A stretch of 64,000 nucleotides of DNA, taken from Algoriphagus sp. (GTDB taxonomy: Bacteria; Bacteroidota; Bacteroidia; Cytophagales; Cyclobacteriaceae). A program made the position numbers and the translations under genes. The notes beneath the pieces were generated by a model. It was not told the DNA's origin. It worked only from the letters and a program-made list of their open reading frames with translations, and made no database searches. Numbering within the stretch: position 1 is the stretch's first letter; each line of letters opens with the position of its first letter. Of the stretch, positions 43,170-51,989 are shown piece after piece. The stretch spans positions 1,016,703 through 1,080,702 of the forward strand of contig JAQSDM010000005.1 in assembly GCA_029945945.1 (NCBI GenBank), written 5' to 3'.

Positions 43170-43195
43170 AAGCCCTGGAAATATTTCCAAGGCTT
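43170..43195 (-). terminator. Terminator of the small secreted protein gene
   Basis: A 12-bp stem with one mismatch (43170-43181 with 43184-43195), U-rich on the minus strand after the stem; 20 bp after the 43215-43610 stop. Confidence 0.75.
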
Positions 43196-43214
43196 GAAAT
43201 TCATTTTAAAAATC

Positions 43215-43610
43215 TCAGAATGCAAGTGCGGCGAGGCCTAATTTTGATTTCAGAGGATTGATAGCTTTGAGGACATTTCCAGAGTACTTGCTAAACAAGT
43301 CGCTTCCCAAAAGATCTGTCAGAAACTTCGTTCTTGAGTTTTTAAGATTGAGAATACCTGCCTTCTTCGTGTCCTCAGAATCGCTGCCTCCGGTGATTTT
43401 AAATAGCTGATCTACAAAGCTTTTGTTGTTGGCGCCAAGCTTTGATTTTTGGTCAGCGTTCAAAGTCAGTCCGTTTGTGTTGTCCAAAATTCCCAAAACC
43501 TGTTTGGAAAGATCAGCAGTGGGAAGCTTTGGAACTTGGGCATGGGCAGTAAATCCTGCAAAAAGAAGCACCAGAAGTGCGAAAAGAATTTTTTTTGTTT
43601 TCATAGTCAA
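43215..43610 (-). CDS. Small secreted protein of unknown function
   Basis: Protein of 131 residues with a signal peptide (FALLVLLFAGFTAHAQ, cleavage about residue 25). The mature part is helical, Lys/Leu/Asn/Ser-rich, with no Cys. ATG 43610 or the in-frame ATG at 43604 could be the start. Its own terminator lies between it and the GH30 gene, so it is probably separate from it. Not recognised. Confidence 0.75.
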   Translation of the reverse strand: MTMKTKKILFALLVLLFAGFTAHAQVPKLPTADLSKQVLGILDNTNGLTLNADQKSKLGANNKSFVDQLFKITGGSDSEDTKKAGILNLKNSRTKFLTDLLGSDLFSKYSGNVLKAINPLKSKLGLAALAF

Positions 43611-43839
43611 TGGTTAGATAAGTCAGGGAAAAGTTAGGGAAATAATGAAAGATCTGAAAAAAGCGAGTCCTGAGTTTTCGCAGACTTTGCAGCTTTTTGA
43701 TCAATCTTTCCAAAAATTGGAAGCTTAATCTAAAGGTCAATACGAATATCGAAATTTTGAATTCGACCCTGAACGGGGTTTTAAGAACCAATAACCCCTT
43801 AACTTAAGAAACCACCAGCCTCCAAAATCCAACCTTCTC

Positions 43840-44550
43840 TCACTTCCCGCTTCCAAAGCATTGCACTCCCATGAAGTAGGGCATATTGTAAAATGATTTT
43901 TCGCCGTAGACCATCGCACCGCAACCCAGATATTCATGGTGTGGATTCAAAATACTCTTTCTGTGACTGGGCGACTCCATCCAAAGTCGGACGACTTCCT
44001 TCGCATAAGAGATATACGTGTGAGGGACGATGACTTCCCTTTTTGAACTTGCATAAGTAAATAGTCCGCTTCGGGGTGGATTTACTTTTCGGCCATTTTG
44101 ATATTGAAGGCCGTGGCTGGAACTGATATTTTCAGCGATGCTCATAAGATTTAGCCCTTCCAGTTTAAACCGATCCACAATAGTTGACTTTCCTTTCACA
44201 CGGCTGACATGGGAATAAAAATTATAATTCACCATATCACTGGCGTGATCGGCTGCCACTTTCTCCATCCGATCCAGATGTTTGAAAGGTTTCAGTCCAT
44301 ATTTAATCCGCTCCTGATTGGTCACGTAAAACATGGCTGCATGCAAAAGTGGCCTGTCCATATTTTTGAAATCGATTGGCTGGTTTATTTGTGCCAATTT
44401 CATAAATGAATTGGTGTCATATCGCTTGTAGTCTGCGAAAGACCAGTTTTGAGCAAAACTAACCAAAGTAATAAACAGGAGAGGGAGAGTCAGGAATCCA
44501 GGTCGCAAGAGAATCAGAGTTTGGAATGAAAGCTTGATCGATTGATACAA
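43840..44550 (-). CDS. CAP-domain (SCP/PR1) secreted protein
   Basis: Protein of 236 residues with an N-terminal hydrophobic segment (about 13-33) and a CAP domain. Family marks: ADHASDMVNYNFYSHVS (His), SIAENISS (Glu), VVRLWMESPSHRKSIL (His) and YLGCGAMV near the end. CAP proteins of bacteria bind ligands or, rarely, act as proteases; role here unknown. It is divergent from the P-type ATPase gene, sharing an 86-bp promoter region. Confidence 0.9.
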   Translation of the reverse strand: MYQSIKLSFQTLILLRPGFLTLPLLFITLVSFAQNWSFADYKRYDTNSFMKLAQINQPIDFKNMDRPLLHAAMFYVTNQERIKYGLKPFKHLDRMEKVAADHASDMVNYNFYSHVSRVKGKSTIVDRFKLEGLNLMSIAENISSSHGLQYQNGRKVNPPRSGLFTYASSKREVIVPHTYISYAKEVVRLWMESPSHRKSILNPHHEYLGCGAMVYGEKSFYNMPYFMGVQCFGSGK

Positions 44551-44636
44551 AGACGATGAATTGTCCCGATTATTTTATCTGTGTGTAGGGGAAATTTTTA
44601 AACAAAGCCGGATCTGTTTTTTGTAAATTAGTTTCT

Positions 44637-47156
44637 ATGCAACCCGCCTCAGAAAACATGTTTTGGCAGTTTGATTCCAGGTTCTGGTTTCAAAGATTGA
44701 ACAGTTCAGGGAGTGGATTATCTCAGGCAGCTGCCAACAAAATTCTGATCCAGAAAGGACTTCATCCCAAAAGTCAGTCCATCTTTAAAAAAGATTTGCT
44801 CCTTTTTATCAAACAATTCAAAAGCCCGATTATGCTTTTGATGATAGGAGCGGTGGCGCTTTCAGCTTTTTTGGGTGAGGGCTCTGATGTTTTGATTATC
44901 CTGACGATTGTCTTGTCTTCTGGTACCCTGAGTTTTTACCAGGAAAGAAATGCCGGCAGAGTTGCGGAAAAGCTCAAGTCGATGCTCTCAATCAAAAGCA
45001 CCGTGTTGAGAGATGGAATTCCGCAGGAAATTGTTGCCAAAGCAATTGTCCCCGGTGATGTCATTGATCTGAATGCCGGAGATATGATCCCCGCTGATTG
45101 TATGTTGATCGAGGCTGATGAGCTCCATGCCAATGAATCCAGTCTGACCGGAGAATCATTCCCCACCAGAAAAGAAGTCGCAGTAGTGGATAAGGACACG
45201 GAGCTTTCCAAAAGGATAAACTGCCTGTGGGAGGGAACCAATATTGTAAGCGGAACCGGTAAAGCACTCGTCATTCAGACGGGAGAGGATACGCTTTTTG
45301 GTGCCATTGCCCGGAGTGCAACCAGCGTGATGGAAACCACTTTTGAAAAAGGATTGAAGGATTTCGGCTTTTTCCTTATGAAGATCACGTTGTTCCTGTC
45401 CTTCTTTATTTTGGTGATAAATCTCGTGAACCACGAAGGAGTAATGGATTCCGCCCTTTTTGCCCTGGCCCTAGCGGTTGGGATGGCTCCGGAGTTGTTG
45501 CCGGCTATTTCTACAATCGCCATGAGCCACGGCGCCAAGAGATTATTTGAAAAAAAGGTGATTGTAAAAAAGCTTGCTGCTATCCAAAACCTCGGAGAGA
45601 TCAACCTCCTTTGCACCGACAAAACTGGCACGATCACCGAAGGTACCATTCAGGTTTCCGGATTGGTGGATGCGACAGGTCAGGAAAGTGAGTTTGTTAA
45701 GCAACTTGCTTTTTGGAATGCAAGCTTTGAAACCGGCTACTCAAATCCGATTGATGATGCATTAAAGCTTCTGAAACCGGAGTCGAATTTTCTCCCTCAG
45801 AAAATAGGGGAGGTGCCGTATGACTTTATCCGGAAAAGACTCAGTATTGCAGTCAAAACCGACAAGGATAATCTACTGATCAGTAAAGGAGCTTTTTCGC
45901 AGATCATCAGCATCTGTTCCCAACTCAAATTATCCAATGGGTCTGTTGAAAAGATTGATCCTCACCGGGCGGAGATTGAAAGCAGATTTGAGGAGTTTGG
46001 TGAGCACGGTGCCCGGGTAATCGCGATTTGTTATAAGAAAATCGATTCCGGTAAAATTTCTAAAGAACTGGAGTCAGAGATGATTTTTGCAGGGTTTATC
46101 CTGCTGCATGATCCGGTGAAAGCAGGAATTGCAGAGACCATCAGCGAATTGCAAAAGCTGAAAGTTGGCCTGAAAATCATCACAGGAGACAACCGAAATG
46201 TGGCCCATTCGATAGCAAAGGACATGGGAATCGAAGATCCCGTGATGATGACGGGCAAAGACCTGAATAAAATCAGTCCGGAAGCGCTAAAGCATCTGGT
46301 CAGGAAAACCCATATTTTCTCAGAAGTAGAACCCCAACAAAAGGAGCGGATTATCCTTGCTTTGAAGCATAGCTATACGGTAGCTTACATGGGAGACGGG
46401 ATCAATGATGTGTCTGCCATCAATGCAGCAGATGTCGGGATATCAGTAGAAAATGCCGTTGACGTGGCAAGAGAAGCAGCAGATTTTGTCCTGATGGAAA
46501 AAAACCTGATGGTATTGGTGGATGGGATCAAAGAAGGCCGAACCACTTTCGCCAATACGTTGAAATACCTCTACATCAGCACGGGAGCGACCTTTGGGAA
46601 TATGTGCAGTGTAGCAGCGGCTTCACTTATTCTGCCTTTTTTACCGATGCTGCCAAAGCAAATCCTCCTGACCAATTTCCTGACAGATTTGCCCTTTATT
46701 ACCATAGCGGGGGATACGGTGGACGAGGAGCAATTAAGAAAACCCGGCAAATGGAACCTGAAAGTGATCCGGAATTACATGGTGATTTTTGGGTTTCACA
46801 GCGCATTCTTCGACATGATCAGTTTTCTTACCCTTCTTTTCCTTCTGAAAGCAAAAGAGTCAGAATTTCAAACGGGCTGGTTCATCGAATCAGTGCTTTC
46901 TGAACTTTTTATCATCTTCATCATCCGGACGCATAAAAACTTCTACAAAAGCAAACCGGGAAAATACCTGTTTATTTTTAGTGCTTTAGCCCTGGTGCTT
47001 ACGGTAGGGCTTCCGTATTTGCCGTTTGCGTCAAGCATCGGGCTGACTCCTCTGCCATTTGTCAATCTGCTTGCGATCGCTTTGATCCTTGCTGCCTACA
47101 TCCTGACGGCGGATCTGTTGAAAGTCTGGTTTTTCAGAAAGCACCGAACAGTTTGA
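44637..47156 (+). CDS. P-type ATPase, magnesium-transporter (MgtA)-like
   Basis: Protein of 839 residues, P3B-like ATPase. Actuator motif TGES at 171-174, phosphorylation site DKTGT with Asp 328, hinge GDGINDVSA, and helix-4 motif AVGMAPELLPA (about 280-290), which is close to the LTPEMLP of MgtA. It is a little shorter than E. coli MgtA (about 900) and its N terminus lacks the long amphipathic tail. Likely imports Mg2+ or a similar ion; no MgtA-type leader peptide or riboswitch was seen upstream. Confidence 0.87.
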   Translation: MQPASENMFWQFDSRFWFQRLNSSGSGLSQAAANKILIQKGLHPKSQSIFKKDLLLFIKQFKSPIMLLMIGAVALSAFLGEGSDVLIILTIVLSSGTLSFYQERNAGRVAEKLKSMLSIKSTVLRDGIPQEIVAKAIVPGDVIDLNAGDMIPADCMLIEADELHANESSLTGESFPTRKEVAVVDKDTELSKRINCLWEGTNIVSGTGKALVIQTGEDTLFGAIARSATSVMETTFEKGLKDFGFFLMKITLFLSFFILVINLVNHEGVMDSALFALALAVGMAPELLPAISTIAMSHGAKRLFEKKVIVKKLAAIQNLGEINLLCTDKTGTITEGTIQVSGLVDATGQESEFVKQLAFWNASFETGYSNPIDDALKLLKPESNFLPQKIGEVPYDFIRKRLSIAVKTDKDNLLISKGAFSQIISICSQLKLSNGSVEKIDPHRAEIESRFEEFGEHGARVIAICYKKIDSGKISKELESEMIFAGFILLHDPVKAGIAETISELQKLKVGLKIITGDNRNVAHSIAKDMGIEDPVMMTGKDLNKISPEALKHLVRKTHIFSEVEPQQKERIILALKHSYTVAYMGDGINDVSAINAADVGISVENAVDVAREAADFVLMEKNLMVLVDGIKEGRTTFANTLKYLYISTGATFGNMCSVAAASLILPFLPMLPKQILLTNFLTDLPFITIAGDTVDEEQLRKPGKWNLKVIRNYMVIFGFHSAFFDMISFLTLLFLLKAKESEFQTGWFIESVLSELFIIFIIRTHKNFYKSKPGKYLFIFSALALVLTVGLPYLPFASSIGLTPLPFVNLLAIALILAAYILTADLLKVWFFRKHRTV

Positions 47157-47169
47157 TCGGAGATGGATT

Positions 47170-47796
47170 TCAATTCCCGGCTCCGTTGATCAAGATGGAT
47201 AATTGAGCAATGTTTTTGATTTCAAGTTTGCTCAGCATATTTCTGCGATGCGTGTTGACGGTGAGGAGGCTGAGGAAAAGTTTCTCTGCAATTTCAGTCG
47301 AGGACAATCCCTGCGCAACCATAAAAGCTATTTGTTTCTCGCGTTTGCTCAGCATATCCAGCTTATTGGAGAGTTGCTTTTGACCCGATTTTAATTCCCC
47401 GAGTTTTGGAAAAGTTTTTTCTCCTTTGCAAGCAGCTTGCAATGCTTTAATTAGCTCTTCCCTGCCAATAGATTTAGGCAAAAACCCCATAGCTCCCGCT
47501 TCTTTGCATTGTTCCATCACCTGAAAACTATCCTCCATCGTCAGCATGATAATCCGCGTTGAAGGCTTGTTGGAAAGTATTCTTTTTGTTGCTTTCAGGC
47601 CATTGCCATCGGGAAGAAAATAGTCCAGTAAGACAATGTCAGGCTTTTGTTCCCTGCAAAGTTTAATGCCGTCTTCTACATTGGTTGCACTTCCCATCCA
47701 TTGGATCCCAGGCTCGTCCTGAAGGAGTGAGTACACGCCCTGAACAAACAGCAAATGATCATCAATATGGAGTAACTTGATTTTGGGTTTCATCAA
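47170..47796 (-). CDS. NarL/FixJ-type response regulator, paralog 1
   Basis: Response regulator of 208 residues: receiver domain with HIDDH and phospho-Asp in IVLLDYFLP, then a LuxR HTH (LSKREKQIAFMVAQGLSSTEIAEKLFLS). It is closely similar along its full length to the next upstream gene (47882-48481), including LLDYFLPD, so the two are a tandem duplication. Convergent with the P-type ATPase, 13 bp apart. Confidence 0.93.
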   Translation of the reverse strand: MMKPKIKLLHIDDHLLFVQGVYSLLQDEPGIQWMGSATNVEDGIKLCREQKPDIVLLDYFLPDGNGLKATKRILSNKPSTRIIMLTMEDSFQVMEQCKEAGAMGFLPKSIGREELIKALQAACKGEKTFPKLGELKSGQKQLSNKLDMLSKREKQIAFMVAQGLSSTEIAEKLFLSLLTVNTHRRNMLSKLEIKNIAQLSILINGAGN

Positions 47797-47881
47797 ATTG
47801 GCCGATTAGGTAGGGGATACTAGTAAGGATCGATTTTTACTCAGGATAGCGTTAAGAACATTACTCATTCAGGAAATTCAC

Positions 47882-48481
47882 TCATTCTGATAAGTTTATC
47901 AATCCCAATTTTTGGTTAAGAATCCGGTGATGAGTTTTTACTGTGGTTTCGCTCAGAAACAGTTTTTCCGCTATCTCTGAACTTGATAGACCTTCCGCAG
48001 CCAGACTGGCAATTTCCTTTTCTCGTTTGCTGAGTTGGTTGATTTCTATTTTTGAATTGACTTTTTCAGGCCTTGGCACTTTCATTTCAGGGAAACTCTT
48101 TATTCCCTCACTCGCATTTTTGATTGCCGTCACCAAATCCTTTTTGGTTAATGATTTCGAAAGAAACCCAAACGCACCGGCAAGCCTGCACTCTTCGATA
48201 ATGTCCGGGTTATTTTCCATCGTCAACAGGAGGATTTGTATGTCCGGATTGATTTTCAGGATTTCGGGGATCGATTTCAATCCATTGGCATCCGGGAGGA
48301 AATAATCCAAAAGAACCAAATCAGGCTTGATGGTCCGGCAAATCTCAAGTCCTTCGGTTAAAGAACCCGCACTTGTATGGCGATCCAAAAAAGTTTCATT
48401 CTCAATCAGGGCACAAACCCCTTGGACGAAGAGCTGGTGATCATCAATATGTACAAGTTTGATTTCGAAGAAATTAGACAT
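47882..48481 (-). CDS. NarL/FixJ-type response regulator, paralog 2
   Basis: Response regulator of 199 residues, with HIDDHQ, phospho-Asp in LVLLDYFLP and LuxR HTH LSKREKEIASLAAEGLSSSEIAEKLFLS. Compared with its paralog it ends about ten residues earlier (after KLGLINLSE), so the last helix is short but the recognition helix is complete. It overlaps the sensor kinase by 8 bp and is therefore its direct partner. Confidence 0.92.
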   Translation of the reverse strand: MSNFFEIKLVHIDDHQLFVQGVCALIENETFLDRHTSAGSLTEGLEICRTIKPDLVLLDYFLPDANGLKSIPEILKINPDIQILLLTMENNPDIIEECRLAGAFGFLSKSLTKKDLVTAIKNASEGIKSFPEMKVPRPEKVNSKIEINQLSKREKEIASLAAEGLSSSEIAEKLFLSETTVKTHHRILNQKLGLINLSE

Positions 48482-50300
48482 GAATCGGAATTTTAATAAT
48501 TGTGGTTGTCCCTGATGAGTTCGAATCTATGGAAAGTTCTCCTTTTAGATAGTTAACCCGCTCACGAATATTTCTGATGCCGATCCCGTCGGATTGCTTG
48601 TTTGGATTTATCCCTTTCCCGTTGTCTTCCACGATCAGCTCGAGGTTGCCATTTTCTTCAATCAGATTGACCATGGCCTCGGTGGCTTCAGCGTGCTTTA
48701 CGATATTGAAAAGCAATTCATTGCAGATCCTGTAAAGGGAGATTTCCAGCGCTTTGGACAAGGTGGTTTTTACCTGAGCGTAAAATTTAATGTCCAGATG
48801 ATGCTGTTCGGATAAAAGATTGATATGGTTTTGAAGTACTTTTTCCAGACCAAATTGATCCAGATGCGGTGGGGTAAGATTATGACTCAGACTTCGGGCT
48901 TCCTGGATACTTTGTGAAACGAGTTGCTTCAGCTTCTCCACAGCCGCCTCCGGATATTGGTGAAAAATCTGCTCCGCCTGGATATTGATACTGGCCAGCA
49001 TGCCACCGATGCTATCGTGGAGATCTCTTCCCAGCCGGTTTCGTTCCTCTTCCTGGACTTCAATAATATGCTCCGCCACTTCCTTTTCTTTTTGCAGGAT
49101 TTCAAAAGCCAGGTGTTCCTTTTCAAATTTATAAGCCGCAGCCTTGCGGGTAAAAGCAGCCGCGATAAATGCGGTTTCTCCCATCATACCGAAGGCGGTG
49201 CTGAATTTTAATAAACCGTAGGTCTGACCTAGTTCGAACCCATGCTGATCGAATAAAATCAAAACTCCGAATACCATGAGAAATCCAATTCCAATCAGGT
49301 AAAAACCTGCAAAGGGAATTTCTGCATTCCATTGTAAAATCAAAAAGACCAGAACTGCCAGAATCGATAGAATGGTCAATCCAAAAGAGAATTGAAGTGC
49401 AGTTATTTTGGCAAAAATACTCGCCTGATCTTCCGGAATCACAATAAAGGCGATGCAAAGAATCGTCATGATGATGATATTCCCCCAAATGATTTGGGCA
49501 ATCCAACGATTTTTTTGAAGCGGAGGAAAGAATTGCAGCACCACCAGCATGAATAAAATGAGGGTGGCAAGATTAAAGATGGGTCTGGATTTGCCCACCC
49601 ACTCGACACTTTCGGGCCAGAGGTATTGAAACCCTATTCCCCAATGGCAAATGAGCCAAAGTAAATTGGAAAGGATAAATGCTGCATAAAAGAGCGCACT
49701 GGATTGCTTCAGACGTAACCAAAAGAAACAGGAAAAGATCAGAATTAAGGCCATCCAACCGATCACAAGGCCAATAATCATGTTTTCCCCCTGGCGTTTT
49801 TTTGAAAGATGAGCTTCAGTCAGCACTTCTGTTTCGACCGTTAGCGTCTCACCTGCTTTATCCACCAAAATCAAAACTTCCACACTGTCTTGCGGGCCGA
49901 TATCAAGCGGAATGATCATGTCCCGATCCTGAACAGGCCTTTCTGAAAACGGAAACCGATCGCCAGCTTTGAAAACAGGAGTTGATTCCCGATTCATAAA
50001 AACATTTATCCGATTGATATGGGGATTATTGAGCAACAGAAACAAGCGGGCTGGATTCAGGTCCGGGTTTTTGATGGTGGTTTTCAGCCACCAGGTATGC
50101 ACGGTAAGACCCGGATTGAAGACACCGCCTTCCATATACAGCGAATCAGTGGTACTCCAGGCGGTGGAGGCCGATTGTCCGGTATTGATTTCTACAAAAA
50201 CAGGCGATGGAGAGCCTTTTGGAAGGCTGCAAGCAGAAAAGAGGATGACCAAAACCAGGAACAGACCGGATAGTTTCCGTGAAAAAAAGAATATCCTCAT
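48474..50300 (-). CDS. Sensor histidine kinase with 7TMR-DISM sensor
   Basis: Kinase of 608 residues from ATG 50300. N-terminal signal/lipobox-like segment (LFLVLVILFSACS), a periplasmic 7TMR-DISMED2-like domain (about 30-160), seven membrane helices (about 180-395), a coiled coil, and a HisKA_3 domain with phospho-His in RLGRDLHDSIGGMLASI and an ATPase domain ending GIGIRNIRERVNYLKG. This is the NarX-like class that pairs with NarL regulators, two of which follow. A longer frame to 50378 adds 26 residues with no signal character. Confidence 0.91.
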   Translation of the reverse strand: MRIFFFSRKLSGLFLVLVILFSACSLPKGSPSPVFVEINTGQSASTAWSTTDSLYMEGGVFNPGLTVHTWWLKTTIKNPDLNPARLFLLLNNPHINRINVFMNRESTPVFKAGDRFPFSERPVQDRDMIIPLDIGPQDSVEVLILVDKAGETLTVETEVLTEAHLSKKRQGENMIIGLVIGWMALILIFSCFFWLRLKQSSALFYAAFILSNLLWLICHWGIGFQYLWPESVEWVGKSRPIFNLATLILFMLVVLQFFPPLQKNRWIAQIIWGNIIIMTILCIAFIVIPEDQASIFAKITALQFSFGLTILSILAVLVFLILQWNAEIPFAGFYLIGIGFLMVFGVLILFDQHGFELGQTYGLLKFSTAFGMMGETAFIAAAFTRKAAAYKFEKEHLAFEILQKEKEVAEHIIEVQEEERNRLGRDLHDSIGGMLASINIQAEQIFHQYPEAAVEKLKQLVSQSIQEARSLSHNLTPPHLDQFGLEKVLQNHINLLSEQHHLDIKFYAQVKTTLSKALEISLYRICNELLFNIVKHAEATEAMVNLIEENGNLELIVEDNGKGINPNKQSDGIGIRNIRERVNYLKGELSIDSNSSGTTTIIKIPIHV

Positions 50301-50613
50301 TAATGCTGCACTTCTAAACCTGATATTTTCATTTTCATAAAGGTGGAAATTACCTATTTCTAGGTATTGTGCAACCAATTAGATTCATCAAAATTTGAAA
50401 CAAAGATTATGAATGGGAAAAAGGAAAGAGTGGACGGGAAAGAACTCCGGATCTGATTTTGGTTTAAAAAAAGATTGACTGCTGATCAAGCCGATTTCTC
50501 TTCTGTATTAATATTTTAATACTTTTCTTCCGGTAGTTTTATAAGGCATTAGAAAAATTATATATTAAAGGCTTAATGTTGTTTTTTACCCCAAAAGCAA
50601 TTTTGAATTTTTT
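50301..50613. other. Divergent promoter region, 313 bp
   Basis: AT-rich, between the 7TMR kinase (minus) and the truncated kinase (plus). Several TA-rich tracts are present but no clear TTG / TAnnTTTG pair. No gene or repeat seen. Confidence 0.5.
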
Positions 50614-51363
50614 ATGCCCCTGAAAATTTTTGCATGGATTTCTTTTAATCCTGGAAATATGATCCTTGGTCAGGTTTCGGGAACTAGCCAGCCCGATGTG
50701 GAACTGGCAATTCTGGTGGGACTTCTTCCGGTTATTCTCTCTTTTTCTTTCATCATTTTCGTCATCTATCGATCACGAAGGGAATCTGATTTCCGCAGGA
50801 GAGAGACCGAACTGAAACTCAGCAAAGCAGAAGGAGAGTTGAAGGCCCTAAGAGCCCAGATCAATCCGCATTTCATCTTCAACTGCCTCAACTCGATTCA
50901 CCATTTTATCCAGTCTCAGGAACCCAAACAAGCAGGGGAATATTTGATCAAATTTTCCCAATTGATCCGATATGTGCTGGAGAGTTCTGCCAAAAACTGG
51001 GTTAGCCTGGAAGAGGAATTGGAAGCAAATAAGAATTACTTGGACCTTGAAAAACTCAGAAGACAGGAAGATTTTTCATTTGAATTCCGGGTGGAGGAGG
51101 GGATTTCTGCGAATAATTGCTTTATCCCTCCAATGTTGATCCAGCCATTTCTGGAGAACGCAGTCTGGCATGGAGTCAATGCGAAGGGAACAATTGGGTT
51201 GCAGGTTTCCCGAAATGATGAGAATCATCTGAATATTTTAATCTCAGAAAACGGAGCTCATCATTATGTTTTTATAGGGATTTCAGTGCCAGTTTTTGTT
51301 CAAAACCCAACTTATCTCTCTCTAATAAATAGAATGGTAGAACCAGTTTATTGTGAGGATTAG
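50614..51363 (+). CDS. LytS-type kinase with truncated ATPase end
   Basis: Protein of 249 residues: one membrane helix (about 30-52), coiled coil, His_kinase domain with AQINPHFIFNCLN (phospho-His 86), and the N box LIQPFLENAVWHG (Asn 182). The next motif should be DNGxG, but here it reads ISENGAHHYVFIGIS and then ends 35 residues later, lacking about 40-60 residues of the ATPase domain. The last 40 residues look unlike the family, so there is a breakpoint near 51255. It may be an inactive kinase or a pseudogene. Confidence 0.75.
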   Translation: MPLKIFAWISFNPGNMILGQVSGTSQPDVELAILVGLLPVILSFSFIIFVIYRSRRESDFRRRETELKLSKAEGELKALRAQINPHFIFNCLNSIHHFIQSQEPKQAGEYLIKFSQLIRYVLESSAKNWVSLEEELEANKNYLDLEKLRRQEDFSFEFRVEEGISANNCFIPPMLIQPFLENAVWHGVNAKGTIGLQVSRNDENHLNILISENGAHHYVFIGISVPVFVQNPTYLSLINRMVEPVYCED

Positions 51364-51424
51364 CCTAAGAGGAAAGCCATGTCTAATAGTATTCAAATAA
51401 TAATTTATTTTTAATTTCTTTTTT

Positions 51425-51889
51425 ATGAAAACAATTTTAGCTAGCCCTGGGGTATTGTTCAGGTTCCAAAAAACCCTTTTACCCACCTTTTCACTTTTGT
51501 TTATAGGAGCTGTATATATCCTTTTTGCGGAGGTCGCCTACAAATTGAATTGGAATGAAACTGTATTTATTCTCGCGTTTATTATTTTCGCTTCATTTGT
51601 AGTGTCATTTGCATGGGCTAGGATAGAGCTTATTAAAGTCCACTTATTGATGGAGAGGATTCGTTCGGAGGAAAAAAATAAAGAAACTTCCTTGAAGCAC
51701 AAACTCAATAAACTTTCTTTCAAAGAAAGGGAAGTATTGGATCAAATTCTTGCCGGCAAAAGCAACAAAGAAATATGCGCCCAACTCTTCATCGAGCACA
51801 GTACCCTCAAGTCCCATATCAATCGTATCTACAAAAAGCTGGACGTTAAGTCGAGGAAGGAGATAGTTTTGGCTCTTAATTTTAGGTAA
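51425..51889 (+). CDS. Membrane-anchored LuxR-type regulator
   Basis: Protein of 154 residues: two membrane helices (about 18-38 and 44-64), a coiled-coil linker and a C-terminal LuxR helix-turn-helix (LSFKEREVLDQILAGKSNKEICAQLFIEHSTLKSHINRIYKKL). It has no receiver domain, so it cannot be a classical response regulator. It follows the truncated kinase by 61 bp. A small membrane LuxR protein of this type is, from memory, common in Bacteroidota, with unknown signal. Confidence 0.8.
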   Translation: MKTILASPGVLFRFQKTLLPTFSLLFIGAVYILFAEVAYKLNWNETVFILAFIIFASFVVSFAWARIELIKVHLLMERIRSEEKNKETSLKHKLNKLSFKEREVLDQILAGKSNKEICAQLFIEHSTLKSHINRIYKKLDVKSRKEIVLALNFR

Positions 51890-51989
51890 AATTGGCAAAA
51901 TGAATAAAATCAACCTTTTTTCAACCTTTGAAAATATATAAACATTAAATTTTATTTTCATTTTTGATGTAACTCAACTGCAATTTTAT

